Source: Chloroflexota bacterium (GTDB lineage Bacteria > Chloroflexota > Dehalococcoidia > UBA2979). Taken from it: a DNA stretch of 24,396 nt. Both the position numbers and the translations under genes were made by a program. The first letter of the stretch is position 1; each line of letters opens with the position of its first letter. Of the stretch, positions 15,211 through 21,901 are shown one piece after another. The stretch spans positions 1 through 24,396 of the forward strand of contig CANFFZ010000017.1 in the NCBI GenBank assembly GCA_947446155.1, in the 5' to 3' direction. The notes beneath the pieces are model-generated. The model saw nothing but the letters and a program-made list of their open reading frames with translations. It made no database searches and had not been told where the DNA came from.

Positions 15211-15423
15211 TTAAGGAGCCACGATGACCACCGCCCACACCATCCCCACCCGCTTCGAGGACTCTGCCTCCGGGTGGACACGAAACTGCTCACGCAGTTC
15301 GTTCGTAGGCGCACCGAGCGGCGCATCGATGTTGAGCTGGCCATTGACACCGCGAACCTCGATGCCGCGTGCCTTCAGGGTGTCGAGTCGCGCGGTCATC
15401 TGGTCGAGGATTTGGGTGGTCAT
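15211..15423 (-). CDS. Small TubC-docking-domain-like protein
   Basis: A 70-aa protein from ATG 15423, with GGAGGA just upstream. Residues 10-50 (LDTLKARGIEV, then GQLNIDAPLGAPTNELREQF) match the pattern of TubC N-terminal docking domains: a helix, two strands around an L-x-(I/V)-x-AP-x-G core, then a helix starting T-x-E-L. These domains dock megasynthase subunits, but stand-alone relatives occur in genomic contexts unrelated to natural products. No megasynthase is present here. The expected C-terminal Lys-rich helix is replaced by an unrelated tail, which may be a frameshift. Its ATG overlaps the upstream gene's stop as ATGA, so translation is coupled to the next entry. Confidence 0.55.
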   Translation of the reverse strand: MTTQILDQMTARLDTLKARGIEVRGVNGQLNIDAPLGAPTNELREQFRVHPEAESSKRVGMVWAVVIVAP

Positions 15424-15602
15424 ATCTCCTCCGTCATTCGCTCGTTCCATCGCCAGCATTCCGCTGGTCGGCCACCAGTTGCGGAAACTTCGCCGTCGCG
15501 CTGCGCCACAAGAAGATCAGCAACCATCTGATCCAGAGCGTTGCGCAGATCGTCGGCCCGCACATGACCGCCGAGCGCAGTGTGCAGGGCACTCGTCGTC
15601 AT
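15420..15602 (-). pseudogene. Truncated C-terminus of a replication-protein-like gene
   Basis: The 60-aa frame (ALHTALGGHVRADDLRNALD, then GGRPAECWRW near the end) resembles the winged-helix tail found at the C-terminus of primase or DUF3987-type helicase proteins of plasmids and phages, where LHxALGGH and TGGRPAExWR-like segments recur. In-frame codons continue about 11 residues above the ATG, still fitting the pattern, and then reach a stop near 15636. No matching N-terminal part is seen further up. It is therefore read as the tail of a deleted larger gene. The assignment is from recall and moderate only. Confidence 0.45.
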
Positions 15603-15850
15603 CCAGCCGCCGTCGCCATCTGCACGACGGAGGGCTCACTAACAAGTGTGATCTGACAGCCACGGGGACGTATCGGCGCGCATTGTGACGGCCTGATGCG
15701 GACGTTGACCTACCTCCAACAACACAAGACACATCTCAACGGATGCACACGGACGGACACCCCACGGATGCATGAGTTGCGGCTCAGCCAGTTGGTAGAG
15801 GCCTCGGATGAGGAGGCGTGGGGGGCGACACCGGAGCGGGCGGGATCGCG

Positions 15851-16618
15851 TTAGAGCAGGCCGACGTACACACGCATGCCGTAGTCGTTGTAGCGGGCGC
15901 CGGGGGCGAGGGCGGAGCGGGCGGCAATGCGGGTCACTTTTACGTGGTGACGCCATGAGCCGCCTCGCGAGGCGCGACGGGGGGCGGCATCGGGATCGGC
16001 GGGGTCGAGGGGGATGCCTGCGTAGCCGGTGGGGTCGTACCAGCCGCTGCACCACTCGTGGACGTTCTCCCCCATGTGGTAGAGACCGTAGCCGTTGTGC
16101 GGACGTGAGCCGGTGACGAGGGGACGATCCGTGCCCTTCGCGCCAAGCGCGAGCGTGCCGTCTGTCCATGGCTCGTCGCCCCAAGGGTAGAGCGCACCTT
16201 CAAGGCCTCCGCGAGCGGCGAACTCACGCTCGGCCTCGGTGGGGAGGCGGCAGGGGCGGGCGAGCAGCTCGGAGAGCCAGGCGCAGTAGTCGTTTGCATC
16301 AAACCACGAGACGCCAACGACGGGCTGGGCGGGGGCATTGAAGCGCTCGTCGTCCCAGAAGCGGGGTGGCTCGTGGCCGGTGGCCTCGATGAAATGGGCA
16401 AACTCGGCGTTCGAGACGGGGGCGAAGGCGACTGCGAACGGGCCGACGGTAGCCTCGTGGATTGGCTGCTCGTCAGGGCGAGCGAGCGATCCCATCGTGA
16501 ACGTGCCACCCGTGAGCGGGATGAAGTTGGTGGCACGAGGGCCGTCGCGGAGAACGCAGGCGATGGACTCAGGGGTGCCGGTGGGGATCGAGATGGCGGC
16601 GAGCCGTGATTCAGACAT
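15851..16618 (-). CDS. SUMF1/FGE-sulfatase-domain protein without catalytic cysteines
   Basis: A 255-aa protein filled by one formylglycine-generating-enzyme fold (about 30-253): GGTFTMGS, VSNAEFAHF, PVVGVSWFDANDYCAWL, RLPTEAEREFAARGG, YPWGD, GLYHMGENVHEWCSGWY and RGGSW. True FGE uses two Cys after the GGS motif; here that stretch reads RGGSWRHHVKVTRIAAR and contains no Cys, so sulfatase activation is unlikely. Related domains act in ergothioneine synthesis, in ligand binding or as catalytic relics; which applies is unknown. It appears leaderless: TAGGAT is exactly 6 nt before ATG 16618. It is divergent from rex. Confidence 0.87.
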   Translation of the reverse strand: MSESRLAAISIPTGTPESIACVLRDGPRATNFIPLTGGTFTMGSLARPDEQPIHEATVGPFAVAFAPVSNAEFAHFIEATGHEPPRFWDDERFNAPAQPVVGVSWFDANDYCAWLSELLARPCRLPTEAEREFAARGGLEGALYPWGDEPWTDGTLALGAKGTDRPLVTGSRPHNGYGLYHMGENVHEWCSGWYDPTGYAGIPLDPADPDAAPRRASRGGSWRHHVKVTRIAARSALAPGARYNDYGMRVYVGLL

Positions 16619-16630
16619 AGGGGAATCCTA
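16619..16630 (-). promoter_or_regulatory. Candidate leaderless promoter of the SUMF1-fold gene
   Basis: On the minus strand TAGGAT (16625-16630), six bases, then ATG 16618. There is no ribosome-binding site in between. Confidence 0.45.
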
Positions 16631-16650
16631 GCAGTGAGGCCGCTAGCGTC

Positions 16651-16695
16651 TTGCATGCACACATTTGGGCCGTATGATTGTGCGAGATTTCGCAA
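16651..16695 (+). promoter_or_regulatory. rex promoter with overlapping Rex-type operator
   Basis: TTGCAT (16651-16656), a 16-nt spacer and TATGAT (16673-16678) form a good promoter. Starting at the last base of the -10, TTGTGCGAGATTTCGCAA (16678-16695) matches the Rex operator TTGTGA-N6-TCACAA at 10 of 12 defined positions. Rex bound here would cover the transcription start, so NADH-sensitive autorepression is likely. The leader would be about 50 nt. Confidence 0.62.
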
Positions 16696-16734
16696 AGTTG
16701 CCCGAGCAGATTAGCCGGGCGGGAAGTCGCGCGC

Positions 16735-17370
16735 GTGCCCCTCGAAATTCCCGAAGTCGTCATCGACCGCCTTCCCGTGTATTACCGGCTGCTCAGCCGG
16801 TTGCAGGCGGACGGCACCGCGGTGGTCTCCTCGCAGGAGCTTGGGCTGGCACTGGGGGTGACCCCGGCGCAGATCCGCAAGGACCTCTCGTACTTCGGGC
16901 GGTTTGGGAAGCAGGGCCGGGGCTACTCGGTGCAGCGGCTGACTGAAGAATTGCGGTCGCTCCTAGGGCTAAAGCGACGGTGGAAGGTCGTGCTAGTCGG
17001 CGTTGGACGGCTGGGGCGCGCGATCGCCTCGTATCGCGGATTCGAGCCGCAGGGCTTCGACATTGTGGGGACGTACGACGTGAACCCGGAGGCGGTGGGT
17101 AGCGGGGCAGACGACATTGAGGTACGGAGCGTCGCAGACCTCCAGCGTGACCTGACAGTGGGGCCGGTGGACATTGGGATCGTGGCGGTACCGGGGACCG
17201 AGGCGCAAGCGGTGATCGATGTGCTGGTGTGCGCAGGGGTCACGGCGATCCTGAACTACGCGCCGATCGCTGCACAGGTGCCCGCAAATGTTGAGGTGCG
17301 GCAGATCGATCCGGTGCTGGCGTTGCAGGGGATGACGTACCACCTCAACCGGCGCGCAGGGCAGCCGTAG
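16735..17370 (+). CDS. rex: Redox-sensing transcriptional repressor Rex
   Basis: A 211-aa Rex protein. The N-terminal winged helix (about 1-75) has PEVVIDRLPVYYRLL, LGVTPAQIRKDLSYFG and GKQGRGY. The Rossmann domain (about 82-175) has VVLVGVGRLGRAI for NAD(H) binding, FDIVGTYD and the VDIGIVAVPG segment, and the tail MTYHLNRR is the swapped helix region. Rex senses the NADH/NAD+ ratio and represses fermentation and respiration genes when NADH is low. GTG 16735 is chosen: it has GGGAA upstream and gives the usual N-terminus. The longer frame from TTG 16678 would overlap the promoter and operator. The gene converges with mreB. Confidence 0.95.
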   Translation: MPLEIPEVVIDRLPVYYRLLSRLQADGTAVVSSQELGLALGVTPAQIRKDLSYFGRFGKQGRGYSVQRLTEELRSLLGLKRRWKVVLVGVGRLGRAIASYRGFEPQGFDIVGTYDVNPEAVGSGADDIEVRSVADLQRDLTVGPVDIGIVAVPGTEAQAVIDVLVCAGVTAILNYAPIAAQVPANVEVRQIDPVLALQGMTYHLNRRAGQP

Positions 17371-17390
17371 GCGCAAGCGCGCTTTCGCCT
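17369..17390. terminator. Inverted repeat between the convergent rex and mreB stops
   Basis: AGGCGCAAGCG (17369-17379) and CGCTTTCGCCT (17380-17390) are complementary apart from one pair. The repeat contains the end of the rex stop codon and overlaps the mreB stop (17389-17391), so it could terminate both transcripts. No U tract is present. Confidence 0.45.
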
Positions 17391-18435
17391 AGCGGAGCGC
17401 GCCGGTGCTGCCAGCGATCAGAGCTTCTTCTTCTGTCGGTACGGCGCGAGCGATGATATCGATGTAGTTGAGTGCGGCACCGGCGCCACGCGCGACGCAG
17501 AGTTGCGGATCGTCGGCGATGTGCACGGGGACGCCGGTCTCGTGGACGATCACCTCGTCAATGTGGGGGAGCAGCGCGCCGCCACCGGTGAGCACGATGC
17601 CGCGGTCGATGACATCGGAGACGAGTTCGGGTGGGGTGCGCTCTAGTACGGTGCGGCAGGTGGCGACGATGGTGGCGATGTGCTCCTGCATAGCGGAGAC
17701 GATCTCGGACGAGCGGACGGTGATGGTGCGCGGGAGACCGGTGATCTGGTCACGGCCGCGGACGCCGGTGGACTCGTCCTTCTCGGTGGGGAGCGCGGAG
17801 CCGATAGCGATCTTCACTTCCTCGGCGGTGCGTTCGCCGATGATGAGGTTATGGCGGCGCTTGATGTACTGGACGATCGAGTCGTTGAGTTTGTCGCCAG
17901 CGACGCGTACAGACTGACTGGCGACGATACCGAACATCGAGATCACAGCAGCCTCGGTACGGCCACCGCCGATGTCGAGCACCATATGGCCGCGCGGGGA
18001 GCCGACGGGTATCTCAGCGCCGATGGCGGCGGCGAGCGGCTCGGGGATGAGGTGCGCGGGGCGACGGGCGCCGGCGGCCTCGGCGGCATCGCGAACGGCG
18101 CGCTGTTCGACACCGGTGACGCCGACGGGGACGGAGATCATCACCTCCGGGCGGACGAGTTTCACTTTACCCATGACTCGGTTGATGAGGTAGCGCAGGA
18201 GCGCCTCGGTGATGAGGTAGTCGGCGATGACGCCGTCGCGCATGGGGCGGATGACCTGGATAGAGCCAGGGTGGCGGCCGAGCATCCCGTGCGCCTCGGC
18301 ACCGACAGCGACGACGGTGTTGTCGCGCTCGTTGAGGGCAACGACGGCAGGCTCTTCAAGCACGATGCCTTTGCCGAGCTCGTAGACGAGCACATTGGCG
18401 GTGCCGAGGTCGATGCCGAGCCGCTTGCCGAACAT
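17389..18435 (-). CDS. mreB: Rod shape-determining actin homologue MreB
   Basis: A 348-aa bacterial actin, typical length. The nucleotide-binding signatures are present: phosphate-1 LGIDLGTANVLVY at 7-19, the IRPMRDGVIADY segment, EPLAAAIGA, phosphate-2 VLDIGGGRTEAAVIS, and adenosine motif IVLTGGGALLPHIDEVI. MreB polymers direct cell-wall synthesis along the membrane; the short GKRL head may help membrane contact. The usual mreC, mreD and RodA/PBP2 partners are not adjacent, so it is an isolated copy next to murA. GAGG lies 10 nt before ATG 18435. Upstream are a perfect DnaA box and a TACATT hexamer near 18514. Confidence 0.95.
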   Translation of the reverse strand: MFGKRLGIDLGTANVLVYELGKGIVLEEPAVVALNERDNTVVAVGAEAHGMLGRHPGSIQVIRPMRDGVIADYLITEALLRYLINRVMGKVKLVRPEVMISVPVGVTGVEQRAVRDAAEAAGARRPAHLIPEPLAAAIGAEIPVGSPRGHMVLDIGGGRTEAAVISMFGIVASQSVRVAGDKLNDSIVQYIKRRHNLIIGERTAEEVKIAIGSALPTEKDESTGVRGRDQITGLPRTITVRSSEIVSAMQEHIATIVATCRTVLERTPPELVSDVIDRGIVLTGGGALLPHIDEVIVHETGVPVHIADDPQLCVARGAGAALNYIDIIARAVPTEEEALIAGSTGALR

Positions 18436-18477
18436 AGGCGGTGTGCCTCGGAGGCTACGTGGGAGCCTCGATGGGTG

Positions 18478-18486
18478 TGTGGATAA
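18478..18486 (-). promoter_or_regulatory. Perfect DnaA box upstream of mreB
   Basis: TTATCCACA on the minus strand, the exact consensus DnaA-binding nonamer, 43 nt upstream of the mreB start. No second box is evident nearby, so it is not an origin. A single box in a leader could allow DnaA to regulate mreB; it may also be chance, although AT-rich nonamers are rare in this GC-rich sequence. Confidence 0.5.
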
Positions 18487-18545
18487 CTGTGCCTCGTGGC
18501 GGAGGTGGCGGCAATGTAGCGGGTTAAGGGGGCGGGGGCGAGAGA

Positions 18546-18573
18546 ACGCTTACCCATCACTCAGTGTAAGCGT
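18546..18573 (-). terminator. Hairpin between murA and mreB
   Basis: ACGCTTAC (18546-18553) pairs with GTAAGCGT (18566-18573) around a 12-nt loop. It lies downstream of murA on the minus strand, with TTCTCTC after the stem, so it may end murA transcription; an operator role upstream of mreB is the alternative. Confidence 0.4.
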
Positions 18574-18666
18574 CCCGCCATCGGCACGGGGGAGGGAGCA
18601 GCGAAGGGGAAGGCGCGGGTCAGCATTACGGTAAGTCTAGCGTGAGGGCCGTACCAAATGGTTTCA

Positions 18667-18720
18667 GTTCCCGCGCCGCCAAAGGCGGCATCCTTCGACC
18701 AGCTCAGGATGAACGGGAAC
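18667..18720. repeat. REP-like element with three-way-junction folding
   Basis: A 7-bp outer stem (GTTCCCG 18667-18673 with CGGGAAC 18714-18720) encloses two hairpins. The first is GCCGCC-AAA-GGCGGC (18675-18689). The second is ATCCT/AGGAT (18690-18694 with 18706-18710) around TCGACCAGCTC. Near-identical CCTTCGACnnGCTCAGGATGA sequences are, from memory, widespread dispersed repeats in many bacterial genomes; this was not checked. The element sits in the gap between the murA end and the hairpin at 18546. Confidence 0.65.
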
Positions 18721-18743
18721 CGGAACGATCACGGCGGGAATAT

Positions 18744-20012
18744 CTAGCGCCTCGACACATCCGCGCCGAGGGCACGGAGGCGGGCGTCTAGGTAGGCGTA
18801 GCCGCGATCGATGTGCTGGAGATCGCGGATGACGGTTTCACCATCGGCGCAGAGGGCGGCAATGACACACGCAGCACCCGCGCGGACATCGTGCGCGCGG
18901 ACGGTGGTGCCGACAAGGTTGATGGGGCCTTCGATGATCACGGTCTGACCGCCGGTAGTCATGCGCGCACCCATCTGGCGGAGTTCGCCAACGTAGTTCA
19001 TGCGGTTGTCATAGACGCGCTCGTGGATGATAGAGACGCCGGTGGCCTGGGTGAGGGCGGCGGCCATGGGGGCGTGCAGGTCGGTGGCGAAGCCGGGGTA
19101 GGGGACGGCTTGCACCTGAATGGCCTGCATGGGGCCGTTGCGGCGGACGCGAAGACCGCCCTCTGTGGGGTCGACACGGACACCCGCTTCGCGAAGTTTG
19201 GCGACGAGACTGTCAAGGTGCTCGGGGACGGCACCAACGACCTCGACATCGCCGCCGGTGGCGACGCAGGCGAGGAGGTAGGTACCGGCCTCGATACGGT
19301 CGGGGATGACGGTGAAGTCACAGCCGTGCAGCGATGTGACACCTTCGACGTGGATGGTGTTGTTACCGCCATCGGTAACACGCGCGCCCATCGCGTTGAG
19401 CATGTCACAGGCCATCTCGACTTCGGGTTCGGCGGCGGCGTTGACGATGGTGGTGTGACCTTCGGCGAGGACGGCGGCGAAAAGCACGTTCACGGTACCG
19501 AGGACGCTGGGGTAGTCGAAGAAGATACGCGCGCCCTTGAGGCGGGAGGCGCGGGCGACATAGGAAGGGCCTTCGCGGGTGACGGTGGCGCCGAGGGCGC
19601 GGAAGCCTGCGAAGTGGACATCGAGCGGACGGACGCCGATGACATCGCCGCCGGGGGGTGGACAGCCACCCTCGCCGGTACGACCGAGGAGGGGGCCCAT
19701 GACGAGGAAAGAGCCACGGAGCGCGCCGACTTCGTCGGCGTCGGCGATGGACTTGTTGAGCGTGCGGGCTTCGATGCGGACGGTGCCGCCGTCGGGGTCA
19801 ACGCCGACGGTGGCACCGAGATCGCGGAGGACGGCGGCGAGGGCGCCGATGTCGATGATATCGGGGACGTTGCGGAGGGTGACGGGTTCGGCGGTGAGGA
19901 GGCCGGCGACGACGGCGTACTGGGCGGCATTCTTGCTGCCGGAGACGGTGATACGTCCGTTGAGGGCGGTGCCACCTCGGATGATGAGGCGGTCGGCGGG
20001 TGTGGCAGTCAT
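18744..20012 (-). CDS. murA: UDP-N-acetylglucosamine 1-carboxyvinyltransferase
   Basis: A 422-aa EPSP-synthase-fold enzyme that transfers enolpyruvate from PEP to UDP-GlcNAc, the first committed step of peptidoglycan synthesis. The N-terminal ITVSGSKNAAQY (21-32) holds the conserved Lys and Asn; the active-site loop is at 115-132, and DRIEAGTYL and GYAYLDARLRALGADV are in the C-terminal part. In the loop the usual catalytic Cys (PGGCAIG) is replaced by Asp123 (PGGDVIG), as in mycobacteria. ATG 20012 is chosen because it matches the family N-terminus and lies 6 nt after TATCCT; the longer frame upstream is not MurA-like. Presence of murA implies a peptidoglycan wall. Confidence 0.96.
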   Translation of the reverse strand: MTATPADRLIIRGGTALNGRITVSGSKNAAQYAVVAGLLTAEPVTLRNVPDIIDIGALAAVLRDLGATVGVDPDGGTVRIEARTLNKSIADADEVGALRGSFLVMGPLLGRTGEGGCPPPGGDVIGVRPLDVHFAGFRALGATVTREGPSYVARASRLKGARIFFDYPSVLGTVNVLFAAVLAEGHTTIVNAAAEPEVEMACDMLNAMGARVTDGGNNTIHVEGVTSLHGCDFTVIPDRIEAGTYLLACVATGGDVEVVGAVPEHLDSLVAKLREAGVRVDPTEGGLRVRRNGPMQAIQVQAVPYPGFATDLHAPMAAALTQATGVSIIHERVYDNRMNYVGELRQMGARMTTGGQTVIIEGPINLVGTTVRAHDVRAGAACVIAALCADGETVIRDLQHIDRGYAYLDARLRALGADVSRR

Positions 20013-20024
20013 GGGGGCAGGATA
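20013..20024 (-). promoter_or_regulatory. Candidate leaderless promoter of murA
   Basis: On the minus strand TATCCT (20019-20024), six bases, then ATG 20012, with no ribosome-binding site between. The -35 is not recognisable. Confidence 0.45.
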
Positions 20025-20135
20025 GCGGAGCGCGGGAATTGGGGCACGATGAGTGCTGACACCGGATTGAACGTGCGCGCAGAATAGACCGAGATCCGAG
20101 GCGTTTACGAACTCCACCACGATGAGGCCGGCAGT

Positions 20136-20573
20136 ATGGAACGACCGATCCCGATCCCGGATGACGTGTCGAAGCCATTCTGGGAGGCGGCGAACGAGCG
20201 GCGGCTGGTGGCACAGTTTTGTGTGGCGTGCAGCGAGTGGCAGCATCCGCCGGAGCGGGCGTGCGCAGAGTGCGGGGCGACGCCGCTGGAGTTCCGGGAG
20301 CTGTCGGGGGCGGGGACGATCTACAGCGTGCATGTGGAGCACGACAGCCGGGTGGTAGTGATGCAGCAGCACCAGCCGTACATCGTGGCGACGGTGCTGG
20401 CGAACGAGTCGCCGTATGCGGTGTTCCTCACGAATCTGCCGGGGACCAGCGCGGGGGATGTGGCGTTCGGCAAGGACGGCGAGCAGTCCGTACACATTGG
20501 GGCGCGAGTTGCGGTGGAGTTTGAAGAGGTAGGTGCGGGGCGATTCGTGCCGCAGTTCCGGGTGGTGTCGTGA
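20136..20573 (+). CDS. DUF35 zinc-ribbon/OB-fold acyl-CoA-associated protein
   Basis: A 145-aa DUF35 protein: an N-terminal helix (PFWEAANERRLVAQFC), a rubredoxin-like zinc ribbon with CVAC (29-32) and CAEC (43-46), then an OB fold from about residue 55. In characterised pairs the DUF35 protein forms a complex with a thiolase-like partner and binds the acyl-CoA. The partner gene follows with overlapping stop and start (TGATG), strongly suggesting such a complex. GAGG eight bases upstream supports ATG 20136. It is divergent from murA. Confidence 0.88.
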   Translation: MERPIPIPDDVSKPFWEAANERRLVAQFCVACSEWQHPPERACAECGATPLEFRELSGAGTIYSVHVEHDSRVVVMQQHQPYIVATVLANESPYAVFLTNLPGTSAGDVAFGKDGEQSVHIGARVAVEFEEVGAGRFVPQFRVVS

Positions 20574-21838
20574 TGTGGGAGGGGAGCGGGAAGGTCGCAA
20601 TCGCGGGCATCGGACATTCACCGACATACCGGCGGTGGGACGAGCGGGCGGAGACGAGCCTCGGCGCGATGGCGATGGACGCGGTGCAGGCGGCGCTCGA
20701 CGACTGCGGACTGGAGGCGGACGAGGTCGACGGGGTGGTCTCCGCGCCGGGGCCGTTGAGCGGGTACTGGGGGCCTCGACCCGTGCTGGCGGCGGTGAAG
20801 GCGGCGTTCCAGCAGACGCCGGGTGACGCGGAGGACGGCATCTCCAAGGTCACGGCGGAGTGGCTGGCGCGGAACCTTGGGCTGAGTGCGTTGCAGGTCG
20901 CGGACAATACAGCGGGGATGATCGGCTCAGTGCTGAACCACGCGATCGAACTGGTGGTGTCGGGACGATGCAAGGCCGTGGTCGTGCTGCGGCCGCTGAA
21001 CAACTTCGCGGGGCGATACGGACACTACGGCGCGAACGCGGCGGCAGAGGCAAGCGGTACGGGGCAGTTCACGACGGCGTATGGACACTCGGGGTTCGTC
21101 TCGACAATGGCGACGTTCTTCACGCGGTACCTATGGACGTACGGGAAGACACATGCCGACCTCGCAGACCTAGCGCTGATTGAGCACGCGAACGGACTGC
21201 TGTGCGATTACGGGTACTTCGCGCAGCACGCGCCAGAAGAGCTGACGCGCGAGCAGTACCTCGCAGGGCGATGGATCGCGGAGCCGATCAACATCTACGA
21301 CTGTGATCTGCCGATGCAGGTGGCGGGGGCATTCGTCGTGACGACGGCGGAACTGGCACGCGACTTGCGGCAACATCCGGTGTACGTGCGCGGGATCGCG
21401 GGTGGGCCGAGAGCGCGTGGGCGGCGCGCCTCGATGTATGCGCTGGAGGATGCGCAGGCGGCGGACACGGCACTGGCAAATCGGCTGTGGCAGTCGGCAG
21501 GGATCGGTCCATTGGAGGTGGACTTCGCGAACCTGTATGACGCACCGCTGGTGCTGGTACCACACTTAATCGAGACGTTCGGGTTCTGCAAGCCGGGGGA
21601 GGCGCTAGAGTTCTGCAACCCAGAACAGATCGGGGTTGGCGGGGTGCTGCCAATCAATCCGTGGGGCGGGAACGTAGGGGCCGGGCGCTCTCACGGCATC
21701 GATCACATATACGAGGCAGTGTTGCAATTGCGGGGACAGGCGGGCGGGCGGCAGATCCGGGGCGCCTCGGTGGGGGTGGTGCATGTAGGGCCGCCTGTGA
21801 ACGGGGCGGCGCAGTTGCTGGGGGTGGATGCGGGGTAA
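20573..21838 (+). CDS. Thiolase-like protein (SCP2/Ltp2 type) lacking the nucleophilic Cys
   Basis: A 421-aa thiolase-fold protein (ATG 20573; GTG 20570 is equally possible). The N-terminal KVAIAGIGHSP, the strand ALQVADNTAGMIGS and the C-terminal LPINPWGGNVGAGRSHG mark the family of lipid-transfer/thiolase-like proteins. Where thiolases have their acyl-accepting Cys (A-C-x-S-G) this one reads DNTAG, so classical thiolysis is unlikely. In steroid degradation, Ltp2-type members paired with a DUF35 protein act as retro-aldolases on acyl-CoA side chains; a similar carbon-carbon cleavage is the best guess, but the substrate is unknown. No other catabolic genes are in view. Confidence 0.87.
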   Translation: MWEGSGKVAIAGIGHSPTYRRWDERAETSLGAMAMDAVQAALDDCGLEADEVDGVVSAPGPLSGYWGPRPVLAAVKAAFQQTPGDAEDGISKVTAEWLARNLGLSALQVADNTAGMIGSVLNHAIELVVSGRCKAVVVLRPLNNFAGRYGHYGANAAAEASGTGQFTTAYGHSGFVSTMATFFTRYLWTYGKTHADLADLALIEHANGLLCDYGYFAQHAPEELTREQYLAGRWIAEPINIYDCDLPMQVAGAFVVTTAELARDLRQHPVYVRGIAGGPRARGRRASMYALEDAQAADTALANRLWQSAGIGPLEVDFANLYDAPLVLVPHLIETFGFCKPGEALEFCNPEQIGVGGVLPINPWGGNVGAGRSHGIDHIYEAVLQLRGQAGGRQIRGASVGVVHVGPPVNGAAQLLGVDAG

Positions 21839-21860
21839 GTGGCTGCGCACTACCTACCCC

Positions 21861-21889
21861 CTTACTTCGTACTCCTCGGAGTGCGTAAG
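21861..21889. terminator. Candidate hairpin between convergent genes
   Basis: CTTAC (21861-21865) pairs with GTAAG (21885-21889), and ACTCC (21871-21875) with GGAGT (21878-21882), with an uneven internal loop. The position, between the thiolase-like gene end and the broken DUF4870 gene end, fits a bidirectional terminator. The tight 2-nt inner loop makes the fold uncertain. Confidence 0.35.
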
Positions 21890-21901
21890 CCCCGGGTCGC
21901 G

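Noticed and set aside
15224..15688. 154-aa plus-strand frame preceded by a good AAGGAG
   Set aside because: The protein is Ser/Arg-rich with no recognisable pattern, and the minus strand carries the coupled pair with a TubC-like motif. The ribosome-like site alone is not enough.
15776..15850. tRNA-like stretch GGCTCAGCCAGTTGGTAGAG
   Set aside because: The D-arm sequence looks right, but there is no anticodon stem with a 7-nt loop, no T arm and no matching acceptor. Not a tRNA; an attachment-site relic cannot be shown.
15696..15854. 52-aa plus-strand frame (MRTLTYLQQHKTHL...)
   Set aside because: No ribosome site, no recognised family, and it ends inside the SUMF1-fold gene. Kept only as a remote possibility.
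16678..16734. TTG-initiated longer Rex protein
   Set aside because: It would start on the promoter -10 and run through the Rex operator, and the extra residues do not match the family N-terminus.
18813..20087. 424-aa plus-strand frame
   Set aside because: Antisense to murA; Asp/Gly/Ala-rich shadow without any motif.
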